From positions 248,874 to 312,873 of the forward strand of contig JALKAY010000001.1 of assembly GCA_023015935.1 (NCBI GenBank): 64,000 nucleotides of DNA. Reading direction: 5' to 3'. This document shows positions 37,383-46,578 of the stretch, piece by piece. Positions within the stretch are counted from its first letter, which is position 1. Each line of letters starts with the position of its first letter. The position numbers and the translations under genes are program-made. This DNA comes from Flavobacteriaceae bacterium F08102. Its GTDB lineage: Bacteria; Bacteroidota; Bacteroidia; Flavobacteriales; Flavobacteriaceae. The notes under the pieces were generated by a model. The model was not told the origin of the DNA. It made no database searches and saw only the letters and a program-made list of their open reading frames with translations.

Positions 37383-38000
37383 TTAATAACTATTTGACGG
37401 AACAATACATTTGCTATTATTCCATTTATTCTTTAAGGAATCTAGTGGTATAATGGTTTTTGAACAATCAAGAAAATTTCCATGCTTATCTTTTAGCAAC
37501 ACTCTTAACTGCCCTTTTTTTAAAGCGGATAACAATTGATTAACTAAGTTACATTCTTTTAACTCGGGCGACTTTGCACCTAATTCAACTCCAATCTTAT
37601 TATTAAAAGCATCCATTTTAGAGGAAGGTAAGTCAGGGCGTTGCCCATCTTCTTTTCTTTGTTTTTTAAACGTCATATAATTCCCCTTTTCATGTGCTAT
37701 CCCCAACCTTATAGCACTCCTTTTGCCAATTCGTTGAGCGGTTACAGCCATCCAAAAACCATGTTTAAAAGCATCGTAGGTACCTCCGTTATTATCGTCA
37801 TCAATCTGACCTAAAGCAGCGAGAGAATCCGAAACTACAATGGCTTTTTTTGCCAATGGATAAGCCTTTTTTGCCTTAAATGGGTGAAGTAACACCCATG
37901 TTTTTTCTGGTCTAGAAAGCTTTGAATAAGCGGATGACATCTTTGAAGAACACCCAGTTAATGCAATCGCTAAAACCATTATGTTCATTTTCTTAATCAT
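37383..38000 (-). CDS. Lipoprotein resembling DUF6973
   Basis: 205 residues with a lipoprotein signal (MIKKMNIMVLAIALTGCSSK, lipid on Cys 17). The core has DAFKHGFWMAVTAQRIG near 77-93, GIAHEKGNY near 102, and KMDAFNNKIGVELG near 128-141. This spacing (D-A-F-x-H-x-F-W, A-H-E, D-x-x-N-N-x-x-G) is what I associate with DUF6973. The conserved His, Asp and Glu suggest a metal or hydrolase site, but no activity is known. The ATG overlaps the M28 peptidase stop (ATGA), so the two genes are translationally coupled. Confidence 0.75.
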   Translation of the reverse strand: MIKKMNIMVLAIALTGCSSKMSSAYSKLSRPEKTWVLLHPFKAKKAYPLAKKAIVVSDSLAALGQIDDDNNGGTYDAFKHGFWMAVTAQRIGKRSAIRLGIAHEKGNYMTFKKQRKEDGQRPDLPSSKMDAFNNKIGVELGAKSPELKECNLVNQLLSALKKGQLRVLLKDKHGNFLDCSKTIIPLDSLKNKWNNSKCIVPSNSY

Positions 38001-39721
38001 AAGGAAGGTAAATCAAGAGAAGGCATTTCTTGAGAAACCAAATGGTGCAATTCAGCTTTGGTTTCCTGAATAGTTTTTTCTAACGACATACTTTCAGAAA
38101 AAAGTAAATCCGTAAGAGAATCTGCAGTTTTCAAATACCAGTCTAACCAAGCAACCACAATTGCCCCTTGCTCAATAGCATCTTCACCTTGCTGTATAGC
38201 CTCTTTTGAAAGCTTTATTTCATTACGCAAACGTTGGATAGCTGCTGATTTAACGGTTTCGAGTATTTCTAAAGCCAAAGATTCATTAGCATTCACCAAA
38301 ATCAAAGCAGACGTCAACGTAGCAATACCTACATTTTTCATCGTTTCTTGAGAAACTTTATCCAATCGATCATTGTCTGTATGATAAAATTGATCTGTGA
38401 AGTGCCACAAGAGCAATCCTGGAATATCGTTTCGTAAAAAGGGCGTGTGATCACTTCCCCCTTCGTACGGATTTGTTTTTACCATCCAATTGGCCCTTGC
38501 CCCTTGTTGTTTAAATTGATCTATTATAAAATCATTTAAATAATGTGGCTTCATGTCTTCAAGTCGTAAAACTCGTCCACCCCATTCAGAGTGCTTATCA
38601 TTTCCTCGTGTCCAAATAGCACTAGGGTCTGGCATTTTTTCAATGAGAAAACTTCCTCCAGTTATCTCGGTATTTTCACCAACCATATCCAAGCTTATCC
38701 CCCATTTTATACCTTTGGCACGTTCACGATCTTCCTCAATGTAGCGTCGGGTCGAAACAATTTCATCTCCCCATAAAAAAGTAAGTGTTCTCTTCGGGTC
38801 AATGATCTTTTCATTTACTAATTGTGCCGTGATTGAAGCCATTTCTAATTGCGTCCCCACTCCTGTTGCATTATCATTAGCCCCAGGTTCTTGTACATGC
38901 GCACTAAAAACCAAACGCTCCTCTGGCTTAACACCTCCCTTAACATCTGCAATAATGGTTAATTCTTCTGAACGGTAAAATTTAGTTTGAATATTCACAT
39001 GAAGACGTACAGCACCTTTTTTTAGCCTTTCTTTTAACAATTCCTTTGCGCGATATGACAAGGCAATAGCCCACATCGTATTGTTATCGCGATAACGCAT
39101 AGATCTAAACTGTATGGATGTAACATTTTTTTCAGGTTGAAGATAAGCTGGATTATTATAGGTCAACACACCTATGGCTCCCTGTTCTTGTGCTTGTTTT
39201 TCAAGGGAAGTTAAGCCCATTTCTGCCATCACAATTTTTCCCTTTAAATTAACTTTTGCTAACTCTTCTTTATTGGCTACATAAATCAATGCACCTTCAA
39301 CACCATTTGACCCCGTAGAAGGTGAGTTTAAATAGACCATATTTCGATTGGATGCTTGTTCCAAAATTGGTTTTTCATCTCCCACAATTGTCAATGATGC
39401 ATCTACAGGTTCCCAAGTAGGATTTTTCATGATCCTCTTTTCAATTCTATAGGTAAGGCGCGCATCTTTTGTTGAATCATTCTCCATACGATACCCTGCT
39501 GCTTCAAGACCTTCAGCAATTTTATAAATACTCGCATTAAATCCTGAATTCCCAACAACTCGCCAATATTGTTCAACAAAGGCGGTGGTTTCATACGCAA
39601 GATCACCACTAAACAATGCACTTATCATCTCAGTGTAATCCTGTTCTTTTGGCTTTTCAAGCTCCCTATGGCAACCTAATAGGAGTAGCGATAGCACTAA
39701 AAAATAGCATTTCATCCTCAT
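37997..39721 (-). CDS. M28 family zinc metallopeptidase (lipoprotein)
   Basis: 574 residues. Lipoprotein signal MRMKCYFLVLSLLLLGCHRE (Cys 17). A PA-like insert lies at about 110-200. The M28 catalytic domain follows: FSAHVQEPGANDNATGVG near 271-288, with the zinc-ligand His and Asp; WGDEI near 314, with the catalytic Glu region; DMVGE near 341; GGSDHTPF near 421-428; and a last His in WHFTDQFYHTDNDRLD near 435-450. These are aminopeptidases or carboxypeptidases of the M28 type acting in the periplasm or at the cell surface. All expected ligands seem present. It is the first gene of a two-gene unit with the DUF6973-like lipoprotein. Confidence 0.93.
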   Translation of the reverse strand: MRMKCYFLVLSLLLLGCHRELEKPKEQDYTEMISALFSGDLAYETTAFVEQYWRVVGNSGFNASIYKIAEGLEAAGYRMENDSTKDARLTYRIEKRIMKNPTWEPVDASLTIVGDEKPILEQASNRNMVYLNSPSTGSNGVEGALIYVANKEELAKVNLKGKIVMAEMGLTSLEKQAQEQGAIGVLTYNNPAYLQPEKNVTSIQFRSMRYRDNNTMWAIALSYRAKELLKERLKKGAVRLHVNIQTKFYRSEELTIIADVKGGVKPEERLVFSAHVQEPGANDNATGVGTQLEMASITAQLVNEKIIDPKRTLTFLWGDEIVSTRRYIEEDRERAKGIKWGISLDMVGENTEITGGSFLIEKMPDPSAIWTRGNDKHSEWGGRVLRLEDMKPHYLNDFIIDQFKQQGARANWMVKTNPYEGGSDHTPFLRNDIPGLLLWHFTDQFYHTDNDRLDKVSQETMKNVGIATLTSALILVNANESLALEILETVKSAAIQRLRNEIKLSKEAIQQGEDAIEQGAIVVAWLDWYLKTADSLTDLLFSESMSLEKTIQETKAELHHLVSQEMPSLDLPSL

Positions 39722-39913
39722 TTGATTATTTTTTTCCTGTTTAATCCTTAAAACTAAGAAATATATAGCTCATAATAATGAAATAATCACCCCGATAGTT
39801 AACAATATACCACGTTTATTCTCCAAATTTTACACTATACCTATTTGAATATTGTCATGAGATAAAATAGTTAAATTCGACCTAATTCTTTCTTTAATTT
39901 CAACAATATGCAT

Positions 39914-39921
39914 TATTTTTG
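39914..39921 (+). promoter_or_regulatory. -7 promoter box of the M24 peptidase gene
   Basis: TATTTTTG, an exact TAnnTTTG match, 17 bp before the ATG at 39939. Confidence 0.45.
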
Positions 39922-39938
39922 GAATAAATATACCGTTT

Positions 39939-41234
39939 ATGAAATATCAGGCAATCGATTCAAATTTATTTATCAAAAACCGTAAAAATTTTAGCTCAAA
40001 AATGGCTCCTTCGAGCCTTGCAGTGTTTAATTCTAATGACATCTACCCCATCAGTGCGGATAGCACCATGCCATTCGAACAACATCGTGATATTTTCTAC
40101 TTGAGTGGTGTAGATCAGGAGGAGAGTATCTTAGTTTTATTTCCCGACTGTCCCAATGAAAAACACAGGGAAATTCTTTTTCTCAAAGAAACGAACGAGC
40201 ATATTGCAATATGGGAAGGTGAAAAATTAACCAAAGAAGCAGCGTTTCAAATCAGTGGAATAAAAACGGTTTATTGGTTACAGGATTTAGAAAAAATCCT
40301 CTTTGAAATAATGACCCAATGCGAAACGGTATATATCAATACAAATGAGCATTATCGGGCATCAGTAGAAACAGAAACACGTGAAAACCGATTTACGAAA
40401 TGGTTAAAAGAAAAATATCCAGCGCATCGAGTTGCAAAAAGCAATCCAATATTGCAACGTTTACGTTCTGTTAAAGATCCGATAGAAATAGCATTAATTC
40501 AGCAGGCTTGTGACATTACTAATAAGGGATTTAGACGCGTACTTAACTTTGTAAAACCAGGTGTTTGGGAATATGAAATTGAGGCGGAATTTATACATGA
40601 ATTTATTCGCAATCGGTCAAAGAAATTTGCATACACCCCAATTATAGCCTCTGGTAACAATGCCAATGTGCTTCACTATATTGAAAACAATCAGCAGTGT
40701 AAAGAGGGGGATTTAATCTTGATGGATGTCGGAGCAGAATACGCAAACTACTCAAGTGACATGACAAGAACTATCCCTGTTTCTGGAAGATTTAGTCCTC
40801 GACAAAAAGATGTTTACAATGCCGTAAATCGCGTTAAAAATGAAGCCACTAAACTATTAGTTCCTGGCACTATCTGGGCAGATTATCATGTGGAAGTTGG
40901 TAAATTAATGACTTCAGAATTATTAAAATTAGGACTGCTAGACAAGGCTGATATTCAAAATGAAAATAAAGATTGGCCAGCATATAAAAAGTATTTTATG
41001 CATGGAACCTCTCATCACATGGGCTTAGACACGCATGATTATGGAATTCTAACAGAACCTATGCAAGCCAATATGGTCTTTACAGTTGAACCAGGTATTT
41101 ACATCCCAGAGGAAGGATTTGGAATTCGATTGGAAGATGATGTAGTTATTCAAGCTTCTGGTGAACCTTTTAACTTAATGCGGGATATTCCAATTGAAAT
41201 CGAAGAGATAGAAGAATTAATGAACGCTTCATAA
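39939..41234 (+). CDS. pepP: Xaa-Pro aminopeptidase (M24B family)
   Basis: Removes N-terminal residues that precede proline. 431 residues, normal for bacterial aminopeptidase P. The N-terminal AMP_N domain has PFEQHRDIFYLSGVDQEESIL near 45-65. The pita-bread catalytic domain has the metal ligands in ILMDVGAEYANYSSDMTRT near 265-283 (two Asp), HGTSHHMGLDTHD near 350-362 (His), FTVEPGIYIPEEG near 377-389 (Glu) and GIRLEDDVVI near 391-400 (Glu). Cytosolic, no signal peptide. Monocistronic with its own -7 box. It converges on brnQ. Confidence 0.95.
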   Translation: MKYQAIDSNLFIKNRKNFSSKMAPSSLAVFNSNDIYPISADSTMPFEQHRDIFYLSGVDQEESILVLFPDCPNEKHREILFLKETNEHIAIWEGEKLTKEAAFQISGIKTVYWLQDLEKILFEIMTQCETVYINTNEHYRASVETETRENRFTKWLKEKYPAHRVAKSNPILQRLRSVKDPIEIALIQQACDITNKGFRRVLNFVKPGVWEYEIEAEFIHEFIRNRSKKFAYTPIIASGNNANVLHYIENNQQCKEGDLILMDVGAEYANYSSDMTRTIPVSGRFSPRQKDVYNAVNRVKNEATKLLVPGTIWADYHVEVGKLMTSELLKLGLLDKADIQNENKDWPAYKKYFMHGTSHHMGLDTHDYGILTEPMQANMVFTVEPGIYIPEEGFGIRLEDDVVIQASGEPFNLMRDIPIEIEEIEELMNAS

Positions 41235-41241
41235 GTGTTTA

Positions 41242-42534
41242 TTAAATAGTTTTGGTCTGCTTCAATAAATTTACTAGAATCAAAGTCAGTAAAGAGGGTA
41301 AAACCCATCCGAAACTGTAAGTAGACAAAGGAATATAATCCTTTATTACTTCAAACTCGGATGCATATCCAAGGGTGCTGAAAAAATCAGGAACACTAAA
41401 GAGTATAGCCGTTAAAACAACGGATCTAAAAACTTCTTTTGTTGCGTATTTTTCAGGTAATACGTTTAATACAATTAAAACGATTGTTATTGGATAAACG
41501 ATCATTAACACGGGAATTGCAATCATTACAATGTCGTGAAAATTTAACTGCCCTATTAATATCCCAATAGCACTCGCTATAAATGCAGTTAAAACAAAGG
41601 CTTTATTAGATTGGTTAAACAAGCCTTTAAAGTAGTCTGCAGTGCCCGTAACAATCCCTATAGCCGTTGTAAAACACGCCAGGGTTATTAAGGTGCTTAA
41701 AAAAACATTTCCAATATTCCCCAACGTTGATTGACTTAATCCTCTAAGTAAATTGGCTCGTTGCATATCAGCACTGACCGAACCATCAATAAAAATATCT
41801 GCCCCATAAAATGACCCTACGGCTATTAGACCTGCATAAATCACAAACAACCCCAATCCGGCAAACAATCCCGCCTTTCTGATAAGCTCCCCGTGGTTTT
41901 TGAAAGATGATTCTTTTTGCAAGTTTAAGGACACAATTATTACTCCACCAACCACCACAGCACCAATGGCATCAAAAGTTTGATACCCCTCCAAGACCCC
42001 ATCTACTAAAGGATGTGTGAATTGACTTTTATTCATTAACATTTCACTCGAATAGAGCCCAATCCCAATAACTAAAAAAAGAATAACCACAATTAAAGGG
42101 GTTAAGTACTTTCCGAGTAGGTTGATCAGTTTTGACCTATTAAGAACCACTATAAACACTGCAAAAAAATAGATTGAACTCGTATAAATAGCCTCTGATC
42201 CAAACCAAGGATATATGGCAATTTCATGTACGGCAGAAGCAGTTCTTGGAGATGGAATCGAAATCGAAATAAGATAAATTATCACACAATAAACTAGGCT
42301 AAAGATAGGAGACACCTTTTTTCCAAAATCAAACATGGTACCTTGCAATTTGGCATGAGCAAAAATTCCAACGATAGGAATTATAACAGCAGTAAGGCAG
42401 AAACCTAATAAAACCCAAATCCACATACCCCCCGCTTTATACCCTAACATGGGGGGTAGTAATAAATTTCCTGCTCCAAAAAATAAAGAAAACAATGCGA
42501 AGCTAGTAATCCAAATTTCCTTAGTTTTATTCAT
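41242..42534 (-). CDS. brnQ: Branched-chain amino acid transporter (BrnQ/LIVCS family)
   Basis: Inner-membrane importer of leucine, isoleucine and valine coupled to a cation gradient. 430 residues with about 12 membrane helices. The N-terminal signature FALFSLFFGAGNLLLPPMLGYKAG at about 12-35 is diagnostic for the family, and SISIPSPRTASAVHEIAIYP near 92-111 is another conserved block. ITLACFTTAIGIVTGTADYF lies in a later conserved region. Length and topology are normal. Divergent from the alpha/beta hydrolase gene, with only 39 bp between the two starts. Confidence 0.95.
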   Translation of the reverse strand: MNKTKEIWITSFALFSLFFGAGNLLLPPMLGYKAGGMWIWVLLGFCLTAVIIPIVGIFAHAKLQGTMFDFGKKVSPIFSLVYCVIIYLISISIPSPRTASAVHEIAIYPWFGSEAIYTSSIYFFAVFIVVLNRSKLINLLGKYLTPLIVVILFLVIGIGLYSSEMLMNKSQFTHPLVDGVLEGYQTFDAIGAVVVGGVIIVSLNLQKESSFKNHGELIRKAGLFAGLGLFVIYAGLIAVGSFYGADIFIDGSVSADMQRANLLRGLSQSTLGNIGNVFLSTLITLACFTTAIGIVTGTADYFKGLFNQSNKAFVLTAFIASAIGILIGQLNFHDIVMIAIPVLMIVYPITIVLIVLNVLPEKYATKEVFRSVVLTAILFSVPDFFSTLGYASEFEVIKDYIPLSTYSFGWVLPSLLTLILVNLLKQTKTI

Positions 42535-42573
42535 TGAGTTGATATGAGGATTCTAAGATAAATATTTTTAAAC

Positions 42574-43359
42574 ATGAAGCAGTTGTTTTCATATAAAAAC
42601 ATCGAAGTTAGCTATAACGATTTAGGGAAAGGACCTGTTATTCTCTTGTTACATGGATTTCTTGAAAACAAAAAAATGTGGACTCCTCTAAACACCGAAC
42701 TCCTTAAAAAAAACAGGCTCCTTGAAATTGATTTACTAGGACATGGTCAAACCGGCAATCTAGGCTACCTACATACTATGGAAGAGCAAGCTGATATGGT
42801 TTTAGCATTACTTCGATCTTTAAAATTGCGCAAATTTTCACTTATAGGCCATAGTATGGGAGGATATGTTGCACTAGCAATAGCTTCCAAACGACCCGCT
42901 GCCGTAAAGGGATTGTGTTTATTAAATTCAACACCCATCGGTGATACGCCTACAAAACAAAAAAATAGAGATAGGGCCATCCAAGCTGTTAAACATAATT
43001 ACAAATCCTTTATCAATGTTTCTATTCCGAACCTCTTCGCTGAAGAAAATCGAAATCGCTTAAAAGCGCAAATCACCCAAGTTAAAAAAGAGGCAATGAA
43101 TATGACCCTCCAAGGAGTTATTGCGGCACTAGAAGGAATGAAAATAAGAAATGACCACAGTGCGTTTTTAAAAGTGGCAAACTTTGAAAAATTAATGATT
43201 ATTGGAGAAGCAGACCCCGTATTAAACAAAGATAAATTACTAAAATTAGCTTCCTTGACCAATTCAAAATCTGTCATCTTACCAGGGGGGCATATGAGCC
43301 ACCTTGAAAGCAAAATTGCGCTGACCATTGCCCTAAAGCGATTTATCAATCAATTATAG
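42574..43359 (+). CDS. Alpha/beta-fold hydrolase
   Basis: 261 residues. Classic elements: oxyanion motif LLLHGFLENKKMW near 25-37, nucleophile elbow LIGHSMGGYVAL near 91-102 (Ser 95), acid residue in IIGEADPVLNKD near 209-220, and catalytic His in LPGGHMSHLE near 237-246. No signal peptide, so cytosolic. Related proteins include bacterial esterases and MenH-like enzymes; none of the menaquinone genes is near, so the substrate is open. Confidence 0.92.
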   Translation: MKQLFSYKNIEVSYNDLGKGPVILLLHGFLENKKMWTPLNTELLKKNRLLEIDLLGHGQTGNLGYLHTMEEQADMVLALLRSLKLRKFSLIGHSMGGYVALAIASKRPAAVKGLCLLNSTPIGDTPTKQKNRDRAIQAVKHNYKSFINVSIPNLFAEENRNRLKAQITQVKKEAMNMTLQGVIAALEGMKIRNDHSAFLKVANFEKLMIIGEADPVLNKDKLLKLASLTNSKSVILPGGHMSHLESKIALTIALKRFINQL

Positions 43360-43395
43360 CTCCTTTCAAAAACAGCGAAAATCTACGCTATCAAA

Positions 43396-44451
43396 TTAAG
43401 ACTTTAACAAAGCATTCCATCCTTGTGCTGTCAAAGCTACTTTTTGATTGCCTCTTGTAACTAAATGCATCCCCTCATTTTCTTCAGTCATGTGGCCAAT
43501 GACAGTAAGATGTGGATTTCCTTTAATTTTTAGATAATCCCCCGTATCTATCGTAAACAATAATTCATAATCTTCGCCTCCGCTTAACGCTAAGGTCGTG
43601 CTGTCTACATTAAATTCTTCACAGGTTGAAATCATTTGAGGATCCAATGGGATTTTATTTTCATAAACATTACATCCAACTTTACTTTGCGTACATAAAT
43701 GAATTAATTCAGACGACAATCCATCACTAATATCAATCATTGAGGTTGGTTGAACCTTTAACTCTTTTAATAAACTAACAATATCTTTACGCGCTTCAGG
43801 TTTTAGTTGTCTTTGTACCAAATAGGTATATTGATCTAATTCAGGTTGGGCTTGTGGATTTGCTTGAAATACTTGTTTTTCTCTTTCAAGAACTTGTAAA
43901 CCCATATATGCTGCTCCAATATCTCCAGAAACAACAATAAGGTCATTTTTTTTAGCACCATTTCGATATACTAAATCTTTTTTATCTGCAGCGCCAATTG
44001 CCGTAACACTAATAAGCAATCCCTTAGTTGATGAGGTTGTATCCCCTCCTATCAAATCTACTTTATAATAATCACATGCCAATTGTATCCCAGCATACAA
44101 TTCTTCTATTGCCTCCAAAGGAAAGCGATTTGATACCGCTAAAGACACGGTAATTTGACGCGCCTCGGCATTCATCGCATAGATATCTGACAAATTAACA
44201 ACAACAGCCTTATATCCTAGATGCTTTAGCGGAACATATGCAAGGTCAAAATGCACACCTTCTATTAAGAAATCAGTACTAACAACCACTTGCTTATCTT
44301 CGTAATTCAAGACTGCGGCATCATCACCAACACCTTTAACCGTTGAAGGTTGAACCAACGTAAAATATTGGGTCAAATGATTAATGAGACCAAATTCACC
44401 TAATGAGGATAACGGTGTTTTTGCTTGATTTTTATTTTTATCTTCTAACAT
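43396..44451 (-). CDS. thiL: Thiamine-monophosphate kinase
   Basis: Phosphorylates thiamine monophosphate to thiamine diphosphate with ATP. 351 residues (the family is 320-350). PurM/AIR-synthase-like fold: GVKGVGDDAAVLNYEDKQVVVSTDFLIEGVHFDL near 40-73 with the metal-binding Asp residues, GGDTTSSTKGLLISVTAIG near 135-153, VVSGDIGAAYMGL near 172-184, MIDISDGLSSELIHL near 239-253, and LSGGEDYELLFTI near 289-301. It is not linked to other thiamine genes here. Start ATG 44451. Confidence 0.96.
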   Translation of the reverse strand: MLEDKNKNQAKTPLSSLGEFGLINHLTQYFTLVQPSTVKGVGDDAAVLNYEDKQVVVSTDFLIEGVHFDLAYVPLKHLGYKAVVVNLSDIYAMNAEARQITVSLAVSNRFPLEAIEELYAGIQLACDYYKVDLIGGDTTSSTKGLLISVTAIGAADKKDLVYRNGAKKNDLIVVSGDIGAAYMGLQVLEREKQVFQANPQAQPELDQYTYLVQRQLKPEARKDIVSLLKELKVQPTSMIDISDGLSSELIHLCTQSKVGCNVYENKIPLDPQMISTCEEFNVDSTTLALSGGEDYELLFTIDTGDYLKIKGNPHLTVIGHMTEENEGMHLVTRGNQKVALTAQGWNALLKS

Positions 44452-44558
44452 ATTTTGTTGTCGTTACAAATCTTCACTTACGCTAAATCAACTTGATTTA
44501 GTTCTTTTTTCGACGGTAAAAATACAAATTTGATTTGCGTTTACCTTACATTTAAATA

Positions 44559-46157
44559 CTATTTACCCAATTGAATATTTTTCAATACCCATTTTAATTC
44601 AGGGTCAATTCCCTGTGCTCGATCAGCAGGAGTAGGAATAATTTTTATATCAGGTTTCACACCATATCCATCAACATCTGTTTTAAATGGCGATTCAATT
44701 TGAATCATACCAAAATTCATTCGAACTTTTGAATTTGGCAATTCTACATACTTCATTAAACCAGCAACAGTACCATTATACGCCCCTCCTGTTTCTTCCC
44801 CTACAAAAACTGCACGTTTTGTAGCTTGCAAATTTGTTGAAATAATCGATGAAGCTGAAAATGAATTGCCATTGATGAGCACATATAATTTTCCTTTAAA
44901 GTTTAAGGCATTTGGCGACTTCACCTTTGTACTAGAAAATCTATAATAGTACATTCCCTTCATTTTTTTTACATGCATCAATTCAATAGGAATAATAACA
45001 GGTGAAAATAAAACTGCAAAAGCCCTAACTAAAAAGGGTCTGTTTTTTGACAAAACTGCATTTAAAAAAGGCGTTTTTGTTTTTATTTCACCCGGATTAA
45101 TCAATTGATAATCTTCTAGTGCCAAATAACTGTACAATTTGTCAATTTCTGCTAATCTCCCCCCTGGATTATCTCGTAAATCTAAAATTAGCACTGACGT
45201 TTTAAAACTATCCAACTTTGCAAATGTCTCTTTGTAAAACTTTTTGTAATTGCCATTACTAAAATGACGGATTTTCATATAACCAATTTGAGAAAGCGAA
45301 TCTATAAACTTAAAATTTCGCGTATACAACCCTCTCTTAATATAACCGTGTTTCTTTTTATATTCACGCTCTTTTTTTAACTGCTCCTTGCGCTGAACCA
45401 ATTCTTTCTTAGATAATTCCTTCTTAATTTTTCTGAGAGAATCTGAAAAAATTAGCTTTTTCTTGTCAACTGCATAAAACGATGAATCTTTTGGTATTCG
45501 GCGAAGGGTTCGTTGAAACACACTATCTTTGATTGACAAGGTTAATTTCACACTATCCAAAATCCCATATTCCTGAAGATACATCTGTGCAAATCGCGCC
45601 CCCACAAATCGATCGTATAAGGTTGTATTATATCCATCTGAAGCGAATTGCTTTTTATACTTATGTAACAATTCTTTAAACGGTTTACCATCAACTTGTA
45701 AAACTTGACTCCCAACCAATGTGGTATCATTGTCAAAAACAGCTTTTATCCACAACTTCTTTTGGAGTACCTCAAATTTAAATTGTCCTAATTCAAATTT
45801 AGTTTTAGCATAGTCTTTACGTTCTTTCCTTGTTAACTTCCTTGTAGGAGGTCCTATACTAATATGCCCTTGACGAATACTAAATAATACTGGAGCTAGA
45901 TTCTTAAAAAACGCACGTCCAGTTAATGGTTCTTTAATGCTTTTACGGAGACTATCAAACTTAGCTTCTAACTGTCCCTTTGAAATATATTGATCTAAAT
46001 TAGGGTGTAATTTTTGTAATTTTCGATACGTATAATCAATGTCTTTTTGCAAATCCTCTACAGCTATTTTTGTGGTTATTTGCGCATTGTATTTTTTCAC
46101 ACTTGAACAAGCTGTTAACAAGAAAAAGGTTGTGACTGTCACAAGAAAATTTTTCAT
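44559..46157 (-). CDS. S41 family C-terminal-processing-like peptidase (lipoprotein)
   Basis: 532 residues with a lipoprotein signal (FFLLTACSSVKK, Cys 17). The N-terminal part (DLQKDIDYTYRKLQKLHPNL) is helical. A charged Lys/Glu stretch lies near 235-265. The S41 catalytic part starts near 320 with VLILDLRDNPGGRLAEID, and the Ser nucleophile motif is LINGNSFSASSIISTNLQ near 427-444, followed by FVGEETGGAYNG near 453. No PDZ domain is evident. Predicted periplasmic or surface protease; substrate unknown. A -7 box (TAGATTTG) lies 30 bp upstream. Monocistronic. Confidence 0.9.
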   Translation of the reverse strand: MKNFLVTVTTFFLLTACSSVKKYNAQITTKIAVEDLQKDIDYTYRKLQKLHPNLDQYISKGQLEAKFDSLRKSIKEPLTGRAFFKNLAPVLFSIRQGHISIGPPTRKLTRKERKDYAKTKFELGQFKFEVLQKKLWIKAVFDNDTTLVGSQVLQVDGKPFKELLHKYKKQFASDGYNTTLYDRFVGARFAQMYLQEYGILDSVKLTLSIKDSVFQRTLRRIPKDSSFYAVDKKKLIFSDSLRKIKKELSKKELVQRKEQLKKEREYKKKHGYIKRGLYTRNFKFIDSLSQIGYMKIRHFSNGNYKKFYKETFAKLDSFKTSVLILDLRDNPGGRLAEIDKLYSYLALEDYQLINPGEIKTKTPFLNAVLSKNRPFLVRAFAVLFSPVIIPIELMHVKKMKGMYYYRFSSTKVKSPNALNFKGKLYVLINGNSFSASSIISTNLQATKRAVFVGEETGGAYNGTVAGLMKYVELPNSKVRMNFGMIQIESPFKTDVDGYGVKPDIKIIPTPADRAQGIDPELKWVLKNIQLGK

Positions 46158-46578
46158 AGGAACTCAAAACAGATTTAAATAGCAATTCAAATCTACAAAT
46201 TGATTTACACCCTACACACATTCTACTTCAAAAGCATACCTTATTTCAATGATATGATTTTCAATTTACGCTAAAGCCAAAGTTTCCAGCAATAAATATC
46301 GAATCTTATTTCTTACCTTTACTTGCAGATTACAAGGAGCCGTTTCATCGTTTATTTGTAAAATATCACGAAAACAGAACTATTTGAATTGTCTAAGGTT
46401 TAAGATAAATGCCCATCTTTTAAAATTAAATACTTAACTTTATTTGAATGAGCATATTTATACCATTATTCATGTATTCATGACCCAAGGATTAAATCAA
46501 CAAGCAACTTTCAAGTATTAGAAAAACAATCTGAAAAAAGCCTCAGATACTCTATTTAAATAAAACACCTTTTTGGTT
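46158..46578. other. Intergenic stretch upstream of the metallophosphoesterase
   Basis: About 420 bp between two divergent genes. Apart from the -7 box at 46188-46195 that serves the S41 gene, no ORF, hairpin or repeat could be supported. Confidence 0.5.
46188..46195 (-). promoter_or_regulatory. -7 promoter box of the S41 peptidase gene
   Basis: Minus-strand TAGATTTG, an exact TAnnTTTG match about 30 bp before the start codon. Confidence 0.45.
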
